From the NCBI GenBank assembly GCA_023418995.1, contig JAEZYP010000015.1, positions 1-38,970 on the forward strand: 38,970 nucleotides of DNA, given 5' to 3'. This document shows, in pieces, positions 14,895-24,253 of the stretch. The notes under the pieces were generated by a model. The model did not search any database. It saw nothing but the letters and a program-made list of their open reading frames with translations, and was not told the origin of the DNA. A program made the translations under genes and the position numbers. Origin of the DNA: Bacillota bacterium (GTDB lineage: Bacteria; Bacillota; Clostridia; Oscillospirales; Acutalibacteraceae). Position 1 is the first letter of the stretch, and the number at the start of each line of letters is the position of its first letter.

Positions 14895-16826
14895 TTAATT
14901 CTCTTTGTTCATACCGCTGCGGTACGCCTCCAGCAGCGCTGTCAGCTCCTCCACCTGCGCGGAAAGCTCGGCGCCGGTGTCGGTATCTGCTACGGTAATG
15001 CGCTGAGGAATGGCCTCAACCACCATCACCTTGGGGGAATCCTCACAGGTCTTGCAGCCCGCCTTCAGCGGCTTGTGCTGGGCGAGCGCGAGGTAACGCG
15101 AATTGGAAATAAACGTATATCCGCCGATCCCCGTCTGGGACTGGTAAGCCTTCGAGATGCCGCCGTCAATCATAAACAGGAGACCGTCACCCTTTACGGG
15201 GTTCTCGCCCTCCTTCACCGGAACATGTCCGTTGATGATGTGGGAATTCTCGGGGTTCAGTTCAAACTCACGCAAAATCATTTCACAGGTTTCGCGGTGC
15301 TCGATGAAATGATAATAAGGATTCATCTGTTCATGGTGCGTAGACCTGTCCGCAACGAAATACCGCTCAAACGCGGCCAGCTTCGATTTGCCGAACAGCG
15401 GGGACTTCGCGCCGCACCACAGGTACCACATAAAATCGCAGGCTTCTTCCTGCTCCTGTGAGCCTTGCTGGGCAAAATAAGCGTTGCGTACGACGCCGTC
15501 GATAAATTTGAGGTAATCGCGCCCGGAGCGCCCCTGCTTACCGAAGGAAATTTCATCAAACCGTCCGTCTCTTGTCAGCGGGATACACCCGTGGTAGAGC
15601 AGGTTGGAGTTGATGCACAGGAACATGCTGCCGTGAGAATACAGAAAGCGGATATGCTTTTGCAGGCGCTCGCTGTGCCGGAAGGACGCGGCGATGGTTT
15701 TCATCAGTTCGGTTTCGGCGTGAGTGAGCTTCAACGGATTTTCCGGGTCAACCGTGGGGAAGAGCGTATCGGTGAGAGGGTATTCCTTCTGCCCGATTTG
15801 AACCGATCCCTTTTTAAAATCGATATGCTTTAAAAGGATACGGTCGCTCATTCGATACTCCGGATGCTTTACAATCATCTGACCCTCTACCTTAAACTGG
15901 ATTACTGCCATCGCCTTGTGCATCTTCGCGGCAAGAGGAATATCCACCGGGTCATACTTGTTTTCATCAAGAATATGTGGCGTAAAGATTTCGCAGGGGT
16001 CCTCGCGGTAAGTCTGCGCGGCAAATACGGACAGTGCGCGCAGATTGATGCCGTAGCCGTCCTCCAAAAGGTCGAAGTTGTTGTAGCTGATACCCAGCCG
16101 GATGACATTCGCGATGCAGGCCCAGTTTCCGGCCGCCGCGCCCATCCATGAGATATCGTGGTTGCCCCACTGGATGTCCACGTCGTGGCAATCGATCAGC
16201 GCGTCCATAATCGCGTCGGCGCGCGGACCGCGGTCGTAGATATCGCCGATAATATGGAGCCTGTCGATGAGCAGCTGCTGAATCAGGTGGCAAAGCGCGA
16301 TGACAAACTCCTCACTCATTTTTGTTTCCACAATGGTTTTAATAATTTCGCTGTGGTAGTGGGGCTTGTTCTGACCGCCGTCCGCGTGCAGAAGCTCGTC
16401 GATGATGTAGGCAAAATTCGGAGGAAGCTTTTTACGAACCTTGGAGCGCGTATATTTGGAGGCGGCCTCCTTACAGACCTCTACCAGCCTGTAAATTGTG
16501 ATGCGGCACCAGTCGCCAAAGCTATCGCCGGCTTGCTTTGCACGGCCGACCTGCTCCTCCGGGTAGTAAATCAGGGTTGCCAGCTCGGCGCGCTCGCCCT
16601 CGGAGATAGACTGCTCAAACAGCTCGTCGATTTTTTTTCGCACAACGCCGGACGCGCTTTTCAATTGGTACAGAAAAGCCTCGTGCTCGCCGTGCAGGTC
16701 GCTGAAAAAGTATTCTGTGCCCTTCGGCAGGCTCATAATGGCTTTCAGGTTAATAATTTCCGAAGCGGCTGCCTGGGCGTTCGGGTATTCTCTGGAAAGC
16801 AGCTTCAAATATCGCGCATCGATCAT
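14895..16826 (-). CDS. fbp: class III fructose-1,6-bisphosphatase
   Basis: Gluconeogenic phosphatase of the Firmicutes type (Bacillus Fbp family), 643 residues, the family's normal length and unlike the short FBPase I. It starts MIDARYLKLLSREYPN. It has calcineurin-like metal motifs: YFFSDLHGEHEAF near 39-51, GDIYDRGPRADA near 194-205, WGNHD near 216-220, and INGHVPVKEGENP with a late His. The promoter has a TATAAT (16896-16891) but only a weak -35. GGAGGG precedes the ATG. It is monocistronic. Confidence 0.95.
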   Translation of the reverse strand: MIDARYLKLLSREYPNAQAAASEIINLKAIMSLPKGTEYFFSDLHGEHEAFLYQLKSASGVVRKKIDELFEQSISEGERAELATLIYYPEEQVGRAKQAGDSFGDWCRITIYRLVEVCKEAASKYTRSKVRKKLPPNFAYIIDELLHADGGQNKPHYHSEIIKTIVETKMSEEFVIALCHLIQQLLIDRLHIIGDIYDRGPRADAIMDALIDCHDVDIQWGNHDISWMGAAAGNWACIANVIRLGISYNNFDLLEDGYGINLRALSVFAAQTYREDPCEIFTPHILDENKYDPVDIPLAAKMHKAMAVIQFKVEGQMIVKHPEYRMSDRILLKHIDFKKGSVQIGQKEYPLTDTLFPTVDPENPLKLTHAETELMKTIAASFRHSERLQKHIRFLYSHGSMFLCINSNLLYHGCIPLTRDGRFDEISFGKQGRSGRDYLKFIDGVVRNAYFAQQGSQEQEEACDFMWYLWCGAKSPLFGKSKLAAFERYFVADRSTHHEQMNPYYHFIEHRETCEMILREFELNPENSHIINGHVPVKEGENPVKGDGLLFMIDGGISKAYQSQTGIGGYTFISNSRYLALAQHKPLKAGCKTCEDSPKVMVVEAIPQRITVADTDTGAELSAQVEELTALLEAYRSGMNKEN

Positions 16827-17093
16827 TCATTTCCCTCCTGTTTGACGGAAAAAGAGTTTTATACTCACTTTTTATCAAAGAAACAGTTTTATTATACCGT
16901 TATCCTGATAAATTTTGTTTGATTTTTTCAATTTTTTATAAAATTATTTTTTAAGAGAATCTCACATTTAATTTTTTCTTTTTGCTTCTTAAATTTTAAT
17001 TTACTATTGAAAATGGTTTTAAGCGGCTCTACCTACATTTTGTTATCTTCCAATTTTATTTTCGAATTCGACAGAGTTATCTAAAAAGCTGGG

Positions 17094-17121
17094 ACTTTAG
17101 TCGGATATCTAACATAATATA
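17094..17121 (+). promoter_or_regulatory. late-sporulation (sigma-K-like) promoter
   Basis: AC (17094-17095), 17 nt, CATAATATA (17113-17121). It fits the sigma-K pattern AC-N16/17-CATANNNTA. The same 9-mer precedes the DUF6143 gene. The upstream gap 16827-17093 is AT-rich, with only the fbp promoter recognised. Confidence 0.5.
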
Positions 17122-17143
17122 CGCATGAAAGGAGAGTTAAAAT

Positions 17144-17998
17144 ATGCCAACAATCAATTTACTATCAACTTTTATCGCGGAAATGTCTCCAAATACCAAT
17201 TTTTCCACTCCCGCGGTAATTTATGTTGGAACCGTACCGAGTCTGGGTGCCAACACCGGACTTTTACAGCTTCCAATTTTGCCTGTTTGTCCGGTAGGAA
17301 CATTGCTGACAAGCGCTGTACTTCGGCTTAAGGTATACACCATATCCGGTCCGAGTCCGAGCACGGTCAATATTCAGAAGGTAACCGCTCCGTCTCCGCT
17401 GGATACGACAACGGCAACGTATAATACTGTCACGGTTGACCCGACGGTACAGACAACCAAGACTATCGCTGCGGCTGATATTGGGAGCACGGTAGATATC
17501 GATATCACGTCTCTCATCATCTCCTGGTTTACCACGCCGTTCCCCGGCATCGCCATTACCTGCACCGATGGTACCTATGTTTTGTTTGATTCCTTTAACT
17601 CCGCAAATCCTCCGCAGCTGATTTTGACATGCGGCGGCACTCCTCCCATCCCTCCGATTGAAGTCAACTCCACAACTGTCGGTCGATTAGTTGATACAAA
17701 TTCAGAAACGGTACCCGCACTTCCCGGCGCAGATCAGTTCTCTACCGCCCAGGATATTTCCGAGAAAACACAGGTCACTTTCTTCTTCACCAACCAGGGT
17801 GCAGTCAATGCCAGTGTAGGAGTTGAGGAAAGCATAGACGGAGTCATCTATACCGCGCATCCTCAGACTACCGTTTCCCCGGGCATCACCGGCGTTCTGT
17901 CTCCCGGCTATTACGCCAAGTACGCCCGTCTGTACTTTCATTCAGTCGATCCCATACTGCCGACCGCTCTGCTGATCAGTTATATTGCCCAGACCTGA
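17144..17998 (+). CDS. DNRLRE-domain surface protein, probably spore-associated
   Basis: A 284-residue protein. The first half (about 1-165) is a beta-rich DNRLRE/CBM96-like domain: VGTVPSLG, LLTSAVLRLKVYTISG, VDIDITSLIISWF and PPQLILTCG are characteristic. A Pro-rich linker (TPPIPPIEV) leads to a second beta domain (about 180-284) resembling DUF6385-type modules. There is no signal peptide or transmembrane segment. The sigma-K-like promoter suggests production in the mother cell and deposition on the spore. GGAGAG precedes the ATG. Function is not known. Confidence 0.7.
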   Translation: MPTINLLSTFIAEMSPNTNFSTPAVIYVGTVPSLGANTGLLQLPILPVCPVGTLLTSAVLRLKVYTISGPSPSTVNIQKVTAPSPLDTTTATYNTVTVDPTVQTTKTIAAADIGSTVDIDITSLIISWFTTPFPGIAITCTDGTYVLFDSFNSANPPQLILTCGGTPPIPPIEVNSTTVGRLVDTNSETVPALPGADQFSTAQDISEKTQVTFFFTNQGAVNASVGVEESIDGVIYTAHPQTTVSPGITGVLSPGYYAKYARLYFHSVDPILPTALLISYIAQT

Positions 17999-18044
17999 AC
18001 GGCATAAATTTTCTCATACAAAAATCACTGAAATACAAAAAGGA

Positions 18045-18074
18045 ACCACCGCAAAGCAATTGTTTTGCGGTGGT
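18045..18074. terminator. terminator between converging genes
   Basis: ACCACCGCAAA (18045-18055) pairs exactly with 18064-18074. On the minus strand TCC then five Ts follow; on the plus strand there is no T-run. It fits the end of the LysM-GH18 gene best and may act for both. Confidence 0.7.
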
Positions 18075-18124
18075 CCTCCTCGCTGACGGTGCTTTGCGCG
18101 GCCTTAACGCGCCTATCGCGGAAC

Positions 18125-19405
18125 TTATATAACCTTGCGTACGTTGTACATGGATTCCAGCACAATCCAGTTCTGCGGGAAGAAGCTGTTGATTGTCCAG
18201 TAGCTGACGCCGCCGAGATTGTACTTGTTCACCAGCTTGAGGCGCGCCTGAATGCTTCTTGCATCGTCGAACCAGACCACATGCTCGCGTCCCTCGCTGT
18301 CGTAATAGCGGAAGTACGGCGCCTGCGCCTTCATATCGAACCAGATGCGCGCGCCTACCTTTGCCGCCAGATCAATTGCCTCCTGGTTAGTAAGCGGTCT
18401 CGCAGTGGAGCCCTGCACAAACGGAAGGGTCCAGTCGTAGCCGTAATTGGGCATCCCCATTAAAATTTTCTTGCTTGGAATTTGGGTAACGGCGTACTGA
18501 ATGACCTGCTCCACCTTATCCAGAGGAGCAACCGCCTGCGCCGGGCCGCGGAGATATCCCCATTCATAGGTCATGATAATCACATGGTCGACCAGACGGC
18601 CGTGCGCCGCGTAGTCGTGCGCCTCATACAGCAAGCCTCTCTGATCGGAGCCGATCTTCGGCGCGATCGCGGTGGAGACTTTGTACCCCATCGGATGCAG
18701 CGTATCGGTAATCTTTTTCAGGAAGTTATTATATTCTTCTCTGTCCTGCGGGAAGATATATTCAAAATCAATGCCAAGACCGTAATAGTTTTTCTCCTGC
18801 AGGGTACGGATAATGTTTTGAATCATAGTGTTCTGAACCTGCTGATTGGTGAGGACGGTATGGGCAAGCTCGGAATTAAAGCCGCTGCCTGGAACGATGT
18901 TGGTAATTGTCATCATCGGCGCCACACTGCGCGCGCGTGCCGCGCGGATAATTGCGGTATCATCCACCGGGGTGAGGCTTCCGTCTGACTTTACCTCATA
19001 GCTGAATATGCTGATATAGGTAAGATGGGGCAGCGTGCTGTTGAGTACCCCGGTACTGATATCGGGAAGCGTGTAGCCGTTCACATCGATGGTCCCAAGC
19101 TTGTTGGGTGTTACGGGAATAATAATGATCTGACCCGGCTGGATTTTTTCAGGGTCGGTGATACCGGGGTTTGCTTCCAGAATGCGCGGTACCGTGGTAT
19201 CGTACCGGAACGCGATGGTATAAAGTGACTCGCCCGGAGCCACCGTGTGTTTAATATTGTCTACATTAATGACGATGGACTGTCCGACAACCAGCTGCTC
19301 TGGATTCTCAATTTGGTTGTCACCAAGGATTTTTTGCATGGGAACGTTGTACCGCCGGGAGATGCTGTAGATATTGTCTCCCTGCCGTATGGTATATATA
19401 ATCAA
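18125..19405 (-). CDS. LysM-GH18 hydrolase, SleL/YaaH-like spore cortex-lytic enzyme
   Basis: A 426-residue protein: two LysM modules (about 1-50 and 51-98, each with GD/GE..Y.I and NP/NQI features) followed by a glycosyl hydrolase family 18 barrel (about 112-426). The catalytic stretch is GIDFEY with Asp213 and Glu215. SleL-type enzymes cleave cortex peptidoglycan during germination as N-acetylglucosaminidases. There is no signal peptide, as expected for spore-coat-loaded members. An upstream GTG (19414) is too close to AAAGGTG; TTG 19405 has proper spacing and the usual family start. Confidence 0.88.
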   Translation of the reverse strand: MIIYTIRQGDNIYSISRRYNVPMQKILGDNQIENPEQLVVGQSIVINVDNIKHTVAPGESLYTIAFRYDTTVPRILEANPGITDPEKIQPGQIIIIPVTPNKLGTIDVNGYTLPDISTGVLNSTLPHLTYISIFSYEVKSDGSLTPVDDTAIIRAARARSVAPMMTITNIVPGSGFNSELAHTVLTNQQVQNTMIQNIIRTLQEKNYYGLGIDFEYIFPQDREEYNNFLKKITDTLHPMGYKVSTAIAPKIGSDQRGLLYEAHDYAAHGRLVDHVIIMTYEWGYLRGPAQAVAPLDKVEQVIQYAVTQIPSKKILMGMPNYGYDWTLPFVQGSTARPLTNQEAIDLAAKVGARIWFDMKAQAPYFRYYDSEGREHVVWFDDARSIQARLKLVNKYNLGGVSYWTINSFFPQNWIVLESMYNVRKVI

Positions 19406-19529
19406 ACAAATCACACCTTTCTGTCAAAACCATTTTTCCTGATCCCGTATTTCCAAAGGGAATTGGAAAATAAATAACCGTTTTTAACAGTATATGTGAC
19501 GGGCGGGCAGGTTGACCGTTCTAAGTCAA

Positions 19530-20366
19530 TTATTCCGGGGCTTTCGAGGTCTCGGGTAAGATGCCGGAGGGCAGAAAGCCCCGGCTTTCCAGCTCCAGCT
19601 TTTTAACGGCGCGGCGCGGCTTTTGAAATTCTGTCATGTACTTCCAGTAGCGCATTGGCATATGCGTCCTGCGGCATTTTGGGTTATGCCGTTCCTTAAT
19701 CTCAATGGTTTTGTAAAACAGACGCCACAAATCCCGAAAGGCTTCCTCCTCCTCGTCCGGCTCGGGCATTTCCAGCGAGTCGACGGGGATAATCGCACAC
19801 TGATAGGACTGGTAGACAAGTGCCATCGCGTGTGTTTTATCATGGATAAAAAAACGTTCCTCCGGGAACCGCTCGCAGAAATGCCGCGTTAGCAGGGGCA
19901 GGACGCAATTGTTCGGTTCGATTTCAGCTACCAAGGATTGATTCAGTACCGAAAAGCGGATAAATTCCCGCATCAGGTGCGCTTCCCGGTTCAGGTATTT
20001 CACGGCCTGAATTAACGTGCCGACCACGTCGTCTGCAAGCATGTTCATCACAGACGGACCTTTTTTATAGCCGATGCGAAGGAACAGCAGAATAAACCGT
20101 TCTTTATGCTCCAGACAGGTCAGATACGCGTGCCGCACAAGCTCAAGTGCGTCATAGCCCATCGCTTTCGGAATGGAATTCAGCACCCGTGAGGCTTTTT
20201 TCAGGTCAGTGGAAATATCCTTTACAGGCAGGAGCGTGGTCTGACCCACCTCCGGCGAAAGGATATCCGCGGGAATTTCTTTTTTTTCGTAGCTTTCAAA
20301 AACGCAGCACAGCAGACCGTCGAAGCTGCCGTCGTAGCGGTAAACTAGATTTGACCCGTCAGGCAT
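19530..20366 (-). CDS. TIGR03915-type putative DNA repair protein (UDG-like, DUF4130)
   Basis: A 278-residue partner of the radical SAM protein upstream. It begins YRYDGSFDGLLCCVFESY, the hallmark of this family. The later part (RRHFCERFPEERFFIHDKTHAMALVY, and RRTHMPMRYWKYMTEFQ) matches the uracil-DNA-glycosylase-like DUF4130 domain. The biochemical role is unproven; repair of a DNA lesion together with the rSAM enzyme is the standing prediction. It overlaps the rSAM gene by 22 nt. Confidence 0.85.
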   Translation of the reverse strand: MPDGSNLVYRYDGSFDGLLCCVFESYEKKEIPADILSPEVGQTTLLPVKDISTDLKKASRVLNSIPKAMGYDALELVRHAYLTCLEHKERFILLFLRIGYKKGPSVMNMLADDVVGTLIQAVKYLNREAHLMREFIRFSVLNQSLVAEIEPNNCVLPLLTRHFCERFPEERFFIHDKTHAMALVYQSYQCAIIPVDSLEMPEPDEEEEAFRDLWRLFYKTIEIKERHNPKCRRTHMPMRYWKYMTEFQKPRRAVKKLELESRGFLPSGILPETSKAPE

Positions 20367-21676
20367 TTGTGAATATCCTCCTGTGTCAGCCTTGGCTGCG
20401 CGTCCGCCCCGAAAAAGGAGAGCTGTTCCGGCTGCGCGTCCGGCGGCAGATTTAAACGGTACATTTCCATAGATTTATCGGACATCAAGGAGCGGAGAAC
20501 CGCGTCCTGCGTAATTTTCAGCCCGTCAGAAATTTTTCCGCCGCAGGTAATAAAATACTGCGCGCGCTTGAGGACAACCCCGATTTTTTTCAAGCCGGCA
20601 AAATCCAGCGAGGATGCACGCCGTGCTTTTACAATACGTTTTGCGCTGTTTACACCGATGCCGGGGACTCGCAGCAAATTATCGTAGGAGGCGCGGTTTA
20701 CGTCCATGGGAAAGTATTCCATGTGGTTCAGTGCCCAGTTGCATTTGGGGTCAATGTAAGGGTTGAAGCTCTGGTGCTGCGGGTCGAGCAGTTCGCTTGC
20801 TGTAAAGCCGTAGAACCGAAGCAGCCAATCCGCCTGGTAGAGCCGGTGCTCGCGCAGCAGCGGCGGCTTTGTATCAATTGCGGGCAGCAGGGAGCTTTCC
20901 GCCACCGGGATATAGGCGGAATAAAAAACACGCTTGAGGCTGTATTTTTTATAAAGCCCCTCCGTCAGGTTCAAAATATGGTAATCCGTTTCCGGCGTAG
21001 CGCCCACAATCATTTGGGTGCTTTGCCCGGCGGGAACGAATTTCGGCGCGTGCCGGTATTTAATCATATCGGTAGAGCTTTCCTGAATCCGGTTTTTGAT
21101 GAAGCCCATCGGCGCGAGGATGGAATTCTTCGACTTGTCCGGTGCGAGCAGCTGCAAACTGCTCTGTGAGGGAAGCTCGATGTTTACGCTCATGCGGTCC
21201 GCCAGCATCCCCAGACGCGAAATCAGCATACTATCCGCGCCGGGTATCGTTTTTGCGTGGATGTACCCGAAGAAACGGTATTCCTCCCGCAGAATCCGAA
21301 TGACCTCAATCATCTGTTCGCAGGTGTAATCCGGGCTTTTCATCACGCCGGAGCTGATAAAAAGCCCTTCAATATAGTTGCGGCGGTAAAACTGGATGGT
21401 GAGCTCCGCAAGCTCGCGCGGGGTAAAGGAAGCGCGCGGCGTTTCATTGGAGCGTCGGTTCACGCAGTATTTGCAGTCGTAAATGCAGGCATTTGACATT
21501 AACACCTTCAGCAAAGAAATGCATCTACCGTCTCCGGCAAAGCTGTGGCAGATGCCGCAGGCCGCTGCGTTTCCGATGCCTCCGGGAGCAGCTTTTCTAT
21601 CCACACCGCTGGAGGTGCAGGCGACGTCGTATTTCGCCGCGTCTGTTAATATCCTCAGTTTATCAAATACATCCAA
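20345..21676 (-). CDS. TIGR03916-type radical SAM protein, putative DNA modification/repair
   Basis: A 443-residue radical SAM enzyme. The cluster motif CIYDCKYC (CxxxCxxC) lies near 84-91, followed by SSGV and typical barrel segments. The C-terminal region has a helix-hairpin-helix (LLRVPGIGVNSAKRIV) that suggests DNA binding. It is always found with the UDG-like partner, as here. An upstream TTG at 21691 lacks a site; TTG 21676 follows GGAGG at good spacing and gives the family start MDVFDKLRILTDAAKYD. Confidence 0.88.
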   Translation of the reverse strand: MDVFDKLRILTDAAKYDVACTSSGVDRKAAPGGIGNAAACGICHSFAGDGRCISLLKVLMSNACIYDCKYCVNRRSNETPRASFTPRELAELTIQFYRRNYIEGLFISSGVMKSPDYTCEQMIEVIRILREEYRFFGYIHAKTIPGADSMLISRLGMLADRMSVNIELPSQSSLQLLAPDKSKNSILAPMGFIKNRIQESSTDMIKYRHAPKFVPAGQSTQMIVGATPETDYHILNLTEGLYKKYSLKRVFYSAYIPVAESSLLPAIDTKPPLLREHRLYQADWLLRFYGFTASELLDPQHQSFNPYIDPKCNWALNHMEYFPMDVNRASYDNLLRVPGIGVNSAKRIVKARRASSLDFAGLKKIGVVLKRAQYFITCGGKISDGLKITQDAVLRSLMSDKSMEMYRLNLPPDAQPEQLSFFGADAQPRLTQEDIHKCLTGQI

Positions 21677-21719
21677 ATAAGCCGCCTCCAAGCCTTGTTA
21701 TCGACCGTTTGTTTGGTAT

Positions 21720-21749
21720 ATTATAGCATAAAACATTTGTTTGTGTAAA
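21720..21749 (-). promoter_or_regulatory. promoter of the rSAM/UDG-like pair
   Basis: Minus-strand TTTACA (21749-21744), 18-nt spacer, TATAAT (21725-21720). Confidence 0.6.
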
Positions 21750-21771
21750 GGGCAAATTATTAAATAATAAA

Positions 21772-21802
21772 AGAGCCAGCGTGGGTTCGCCGCGCTGGCT
21801 CT
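21772..21802 (-). terminator. terminator of the DUF3892 gene
   Basis: AGAGCCAGCG (21772-21781) pairs with 21793-21802; on the minus strand TTTTATTATTT follows. Confidence 0.8.
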
Positions 21803-21814
21803 GAATTGACTCTT

Positions 21815-22117
21815 TCAATTTTTTGAGACGGAGGGCAGATTGCCTAGATTGTTATTTTCGTTGTCATCCGGAAGGGAGCGAAGATACTCCGTGCCCTTCT
21901 TCTGAGCGACCGCGACACCCTTGATTCTGTTTTCCTTCGCCATTTGGACACCCTGCTCCTTTGAAACGTTTTCTCCGTCTGAAAGCTGGTAGCCGGAGAT
22001 TTTTCCGTCGGTCTTAATCAGTCCGGTAATGGAAAGGGCGTCCTTACCCGGATGGGGGGTAATTTTATTGATAGACGCAGGTGGGAACGTATTTTGATTC
22101 TCATTGCTCTGGTTCAT
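21815..22117 (-). CDS. DUF3892-like small protein
   Basis: A 100-residue soluble protein. The core DALSITGLIKTDGKISGYQLSDGENVSKEQGVQMAKENRIKGV is split by Gly turns and resembles DUF3892, a small beta-rich domain of unknown function, common in spore formers. The N- and C-termini are Asn/Pro-rich and disordered. AGAGGTGA precedes the ATG. It is divergent from the DUF6143 gene. Confidence 0.7.
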   Translation of the reverse strand: MNQSNENQNTFPPASINKITPHPGKDALSITGLIKTDGKISGYQLSDGENVSKEQGVQMAKENRIKGVAVAQKKGTEYLRSLPDDNENNNLGNLPSVSKN

Positions 22118-22254
22118 ATTGCTTCACCTCTTGCCATTATTTTTACCGAAGCATAAATCCATATACTTACAAATTAATACCATATTTTGTTATATTCAAG
22201 CATTCCTGGGGTCTTCCGTGCCTTAAAAATAATCAACAAATTTGAATTATTATC

Positions 22255-22281
22255 ACAGCAATTCTATTTAATCATAATATA
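22255..22281 (+). promoter_or_regulatory. late-sporulation (sigma-K-like) promoter
   Basis: AC (22255-22256), 16 nt, CATAATATA (22273-22281). The same elements occur ahead of the DNRLRE gene at 17144. Confidence 0.5.
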
Positions 22282-22312
22282 GTAACAGAATTTTGGAGTA
22301 AAGGGTGAGCGT

Positions 22313-22879
22313 ATGTATAATTCCGGCTGTGACAATATTTATAAGAGCAGCTATCCCATCAGCAAAACGGTGAGTATTCCGGTCGAGCTGTATGAATCAA
22401 CGATTGGGGAGTATTTTATCGGCTATGCCGATAACCTGACCTTCGGGAAGGGAACCAGCACCTGGGCAAGGCTGTACAATCCGCCGGATTCCGGCGTAAA
22501 CCTGCATGTGAACGTCTGGACGGTGACCTCAATTTCTGAGGCTCCGTTCCGCGCGCAATTCTGGTTTAATGCTTATGCCCCCGGAGCACCGACCGAATCT
22601 CCGCTTGTTACGCCCTCCAACACGGCGCTCTGCCCGCTGCCGCGGCCAAAGGTGAAGCTTGAAATGGCGTCCGATGTTCCCGGCGAGCCTTCCGGCGGAA
22701 CCAAGGCATTTGTAAGAAGAGGGGAACCGCTGACTACTGTAGTGGAAACAGAAAACGGAAAGCTGATTTTTCCGCCAGGCGGAAACTTCCTGGTCTTTCT
22801 TTCTCTGATTGACGACACGGAAAACACTGCGGAGGGAAGAATCGCCTTCGGCTGGTATGAGGAAGAAATACCCTGCTGA
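22313..22879 (+). CDS. DUF6143-like protein, probably spore-associated
   Basis: A 188-residue, beta-rich protein without signal peptide or membrane segment. It contains a VPVELYESTIGEYFIGYADNL-like opening (read here as SIPVELYESTIGEYF), WARLYNPPDSGVNLHVNVWTV and a C-terminal GRIAFGWYEEEIPC. It matches the DUF6143 pattern as I recall it; function unknown. The sigma-K-like promoter links it to the DNRLRE protein. A strong terminator follows. Confidence 0.65.
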   Translation: MYNSGCDNIYKSSYPISKTVSIPVELYESTIGEYFIGYADNLTFGKGTSTWARLYNPPDSGVNLHVNVWTVTSISEAPFRAQFWFNAYAPGAPTESPLVTPSNTALCPLPRPKVKLEMASDVPGEPSGGTKAFVRRGEPLTTVVETENGKLIFPPGGNFLVFLSLIDDTENTAEGRIAFGWYEEEIPC

Positions 22880-22887
22880 TTTAAGAA

Positions 22888-22923
22888 GTGCCGGATCTGC
22901 TCGAGCAGGTCCGGCACGGTTTT
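22888..22923 (+). terminator. terminator of the DUF6143 gene
   Basis: Perfect 14-bp stem (22888-22901 with 22904-22917) followed by GG and four Ts. Confidence 0.85.
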
Positions 22924-22998
22924 AGAATACCAAAAGATTATGTTAAGAGCTGCGTTTTATATATAAGTGCTAATTGCCGGTAATTCGAAGGAACCGCG

Positions 22999-23475
22999 TT
23001 AAAAATTGAATACCGTGCTCCAGTCGAAATCGCCGGACGCCTCCACGCTTTTGGGCCAGCCGGAGCACCATAGGGGGACAAGAGGGTCTTCCACCCGGTC
23101 AAGGCTCGGTGTGTAGGGCTTGATGTCCAGAACGGGGGTTCCGTCAAGGGCGTCGATATAGGCCAGCCCGATTTCTCCGTTCGAAAGGTCGATATCGGTA
23201 ATGTAGCAGCAGGTCAGCGCGATCGGGTTCGGGCGCTCCGGGGCGCGGGTCGCAAAGGTTCCCAGAGTTTCCGGGGCGTTTTTATAAGGACTTTTTTCAA
23301 TTAAATGGGAGCGTGACTGTGCATTGTCACACTTGTCAAACCACCACAGTACCTGAATATAGCGGAAATCCTCAAGACCCTTCAGAGCCGGGATATATTC
23401 CGGTTCCAGTCTGATTTTCATCCGGTCTCCGTTTACCTGTATTCTGCCAATAGGTTTCACCTGAAATTGTTGCAT
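22999..23475 (-). CDS. trmO: TrmO-like tRNA methyltransferase (TsaA/YaeB family)
   Basis: A SAM-dependent enzyme that N6-methylates t6A37 of tRNA in the characterised E. coli member. It has 158 residues, a single beta-barrel domain. Diagnostic motifs are FATRAPERPNPIAL near 90-103 and DALDGTPVLDIKPYTPSLD near 128-146. The C-terminal domain of long TrmO proteins is missing, as in many Firmicutes. The gene stands alone; the role in tRNA here is inferred. Confidence 0.85.
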   Translation of the reverse strand: MQQFQVKPIGRIQVNGDRMKIRLEPEYIPALKGLEDFRYIQVLWWFDKCDNAQSRSHLIEKSPYKNAPETLGTFATRAPERPNPIALTCCYITDIDLSNGEIGLAYIDALDGTPVLDIKPYTPSLDRVEDPLVPLWCSGWPKSVEASGDFDWSTVFNF

Positions 23476-23606
23476 AAATAAGACTCCTGTTTTTTATATT
23501 CGGCGCCGTTAATTCTAGTATATCAAAGTGTTTTTACACTTCAAGCCCTTTTTATAAAAAATAAAAAAACGGTTCACGGTGTCATAGAATCATGATTTTC
23601 AGTTCT

Positions 23607-24101
23607 TCATTGCCGGTCCAGCTCTATGTAATATAGAATAATATCGGTATAGCTTCCGTCTTTCAAAAGGAAACCATTCGGAACAGTACCAAGGCGGTGG
23701 AACCCGATCTTCTCGTAAAGTCGGATTGCGGCAGTATTTGTGCAGACCACGGCATTAAACTGGAGGATTTTAAACCCGAAGGATGGGCCCTGACGGATGC
23801 AGTCCCGAACCAGCTTTTCTCCGATTCTCAGTCCCCTGCAGCCGCTTTTTACCGCGTAGGACGCGTTCGCAAGATGTCCGCAGCGGCCGACATTGTTTGG
23901 GTGAAGAATATACAGACCCAGAATTTTGCCGTCGCTTTCCGCGACCGCTGTATAAGTCTGGGACGCGAAAAAATCTCGCGCCGATTCCGGGGTGAGCTTT
24001 TCCAATTGAGGAAAGGCATTCGCTTCCTCAATCACGGTGTTCCAGATTGAAATCATCGCGGGCAAATCGGTTTCTTTGTATTTTCGAGTAATAATGTTCA
24101 T
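23607..24101 (-). CDS. GNAT N-acetyltransferase
   Basis: A 164-residue acetyltransferase. Motif A, SGCRGLRIGEKLVRDCI near 92-108, supplies the acetyl-CoA pyrophosphate loop. The C-terminus AAIRLYEKIGFHRLGTVPNGF and YTDIILYYIEL is standard. The frame is open further upstream to 24182, but ATG 24101, with AAAGG upstream, gives the family start. The substrate is unknown. Confidence 0.85.
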   Translation of the reverse strand: MNIITRKYKETDLPAMISIWNTVIEEANAFPQLEKLTPESARDFFASQTYTAVAESDGKILGLYILHPNNVGRCGHLANASYAVKSGCRGLRIGEKLVRDCIRQGPSFGFKILQFNAVVCTNTAAIRLYEKIGFHRLGTVPNGFLLKDGSYTDIILYYIELDRQ

Positions 24102-24253
24102 TTTTTCAAACCTTTCAATAAGTCGACGTTTGACCGCGCCTTGGTTTATTATAGAATAGAAGCGGAAAAGGGAGCTTGACAAATTCGGTTAGGTCAGTGG
24201 ATACCTGGTTCTGAATGGAACGTTATGACCGTATATTATACCTCTTAAAATAT

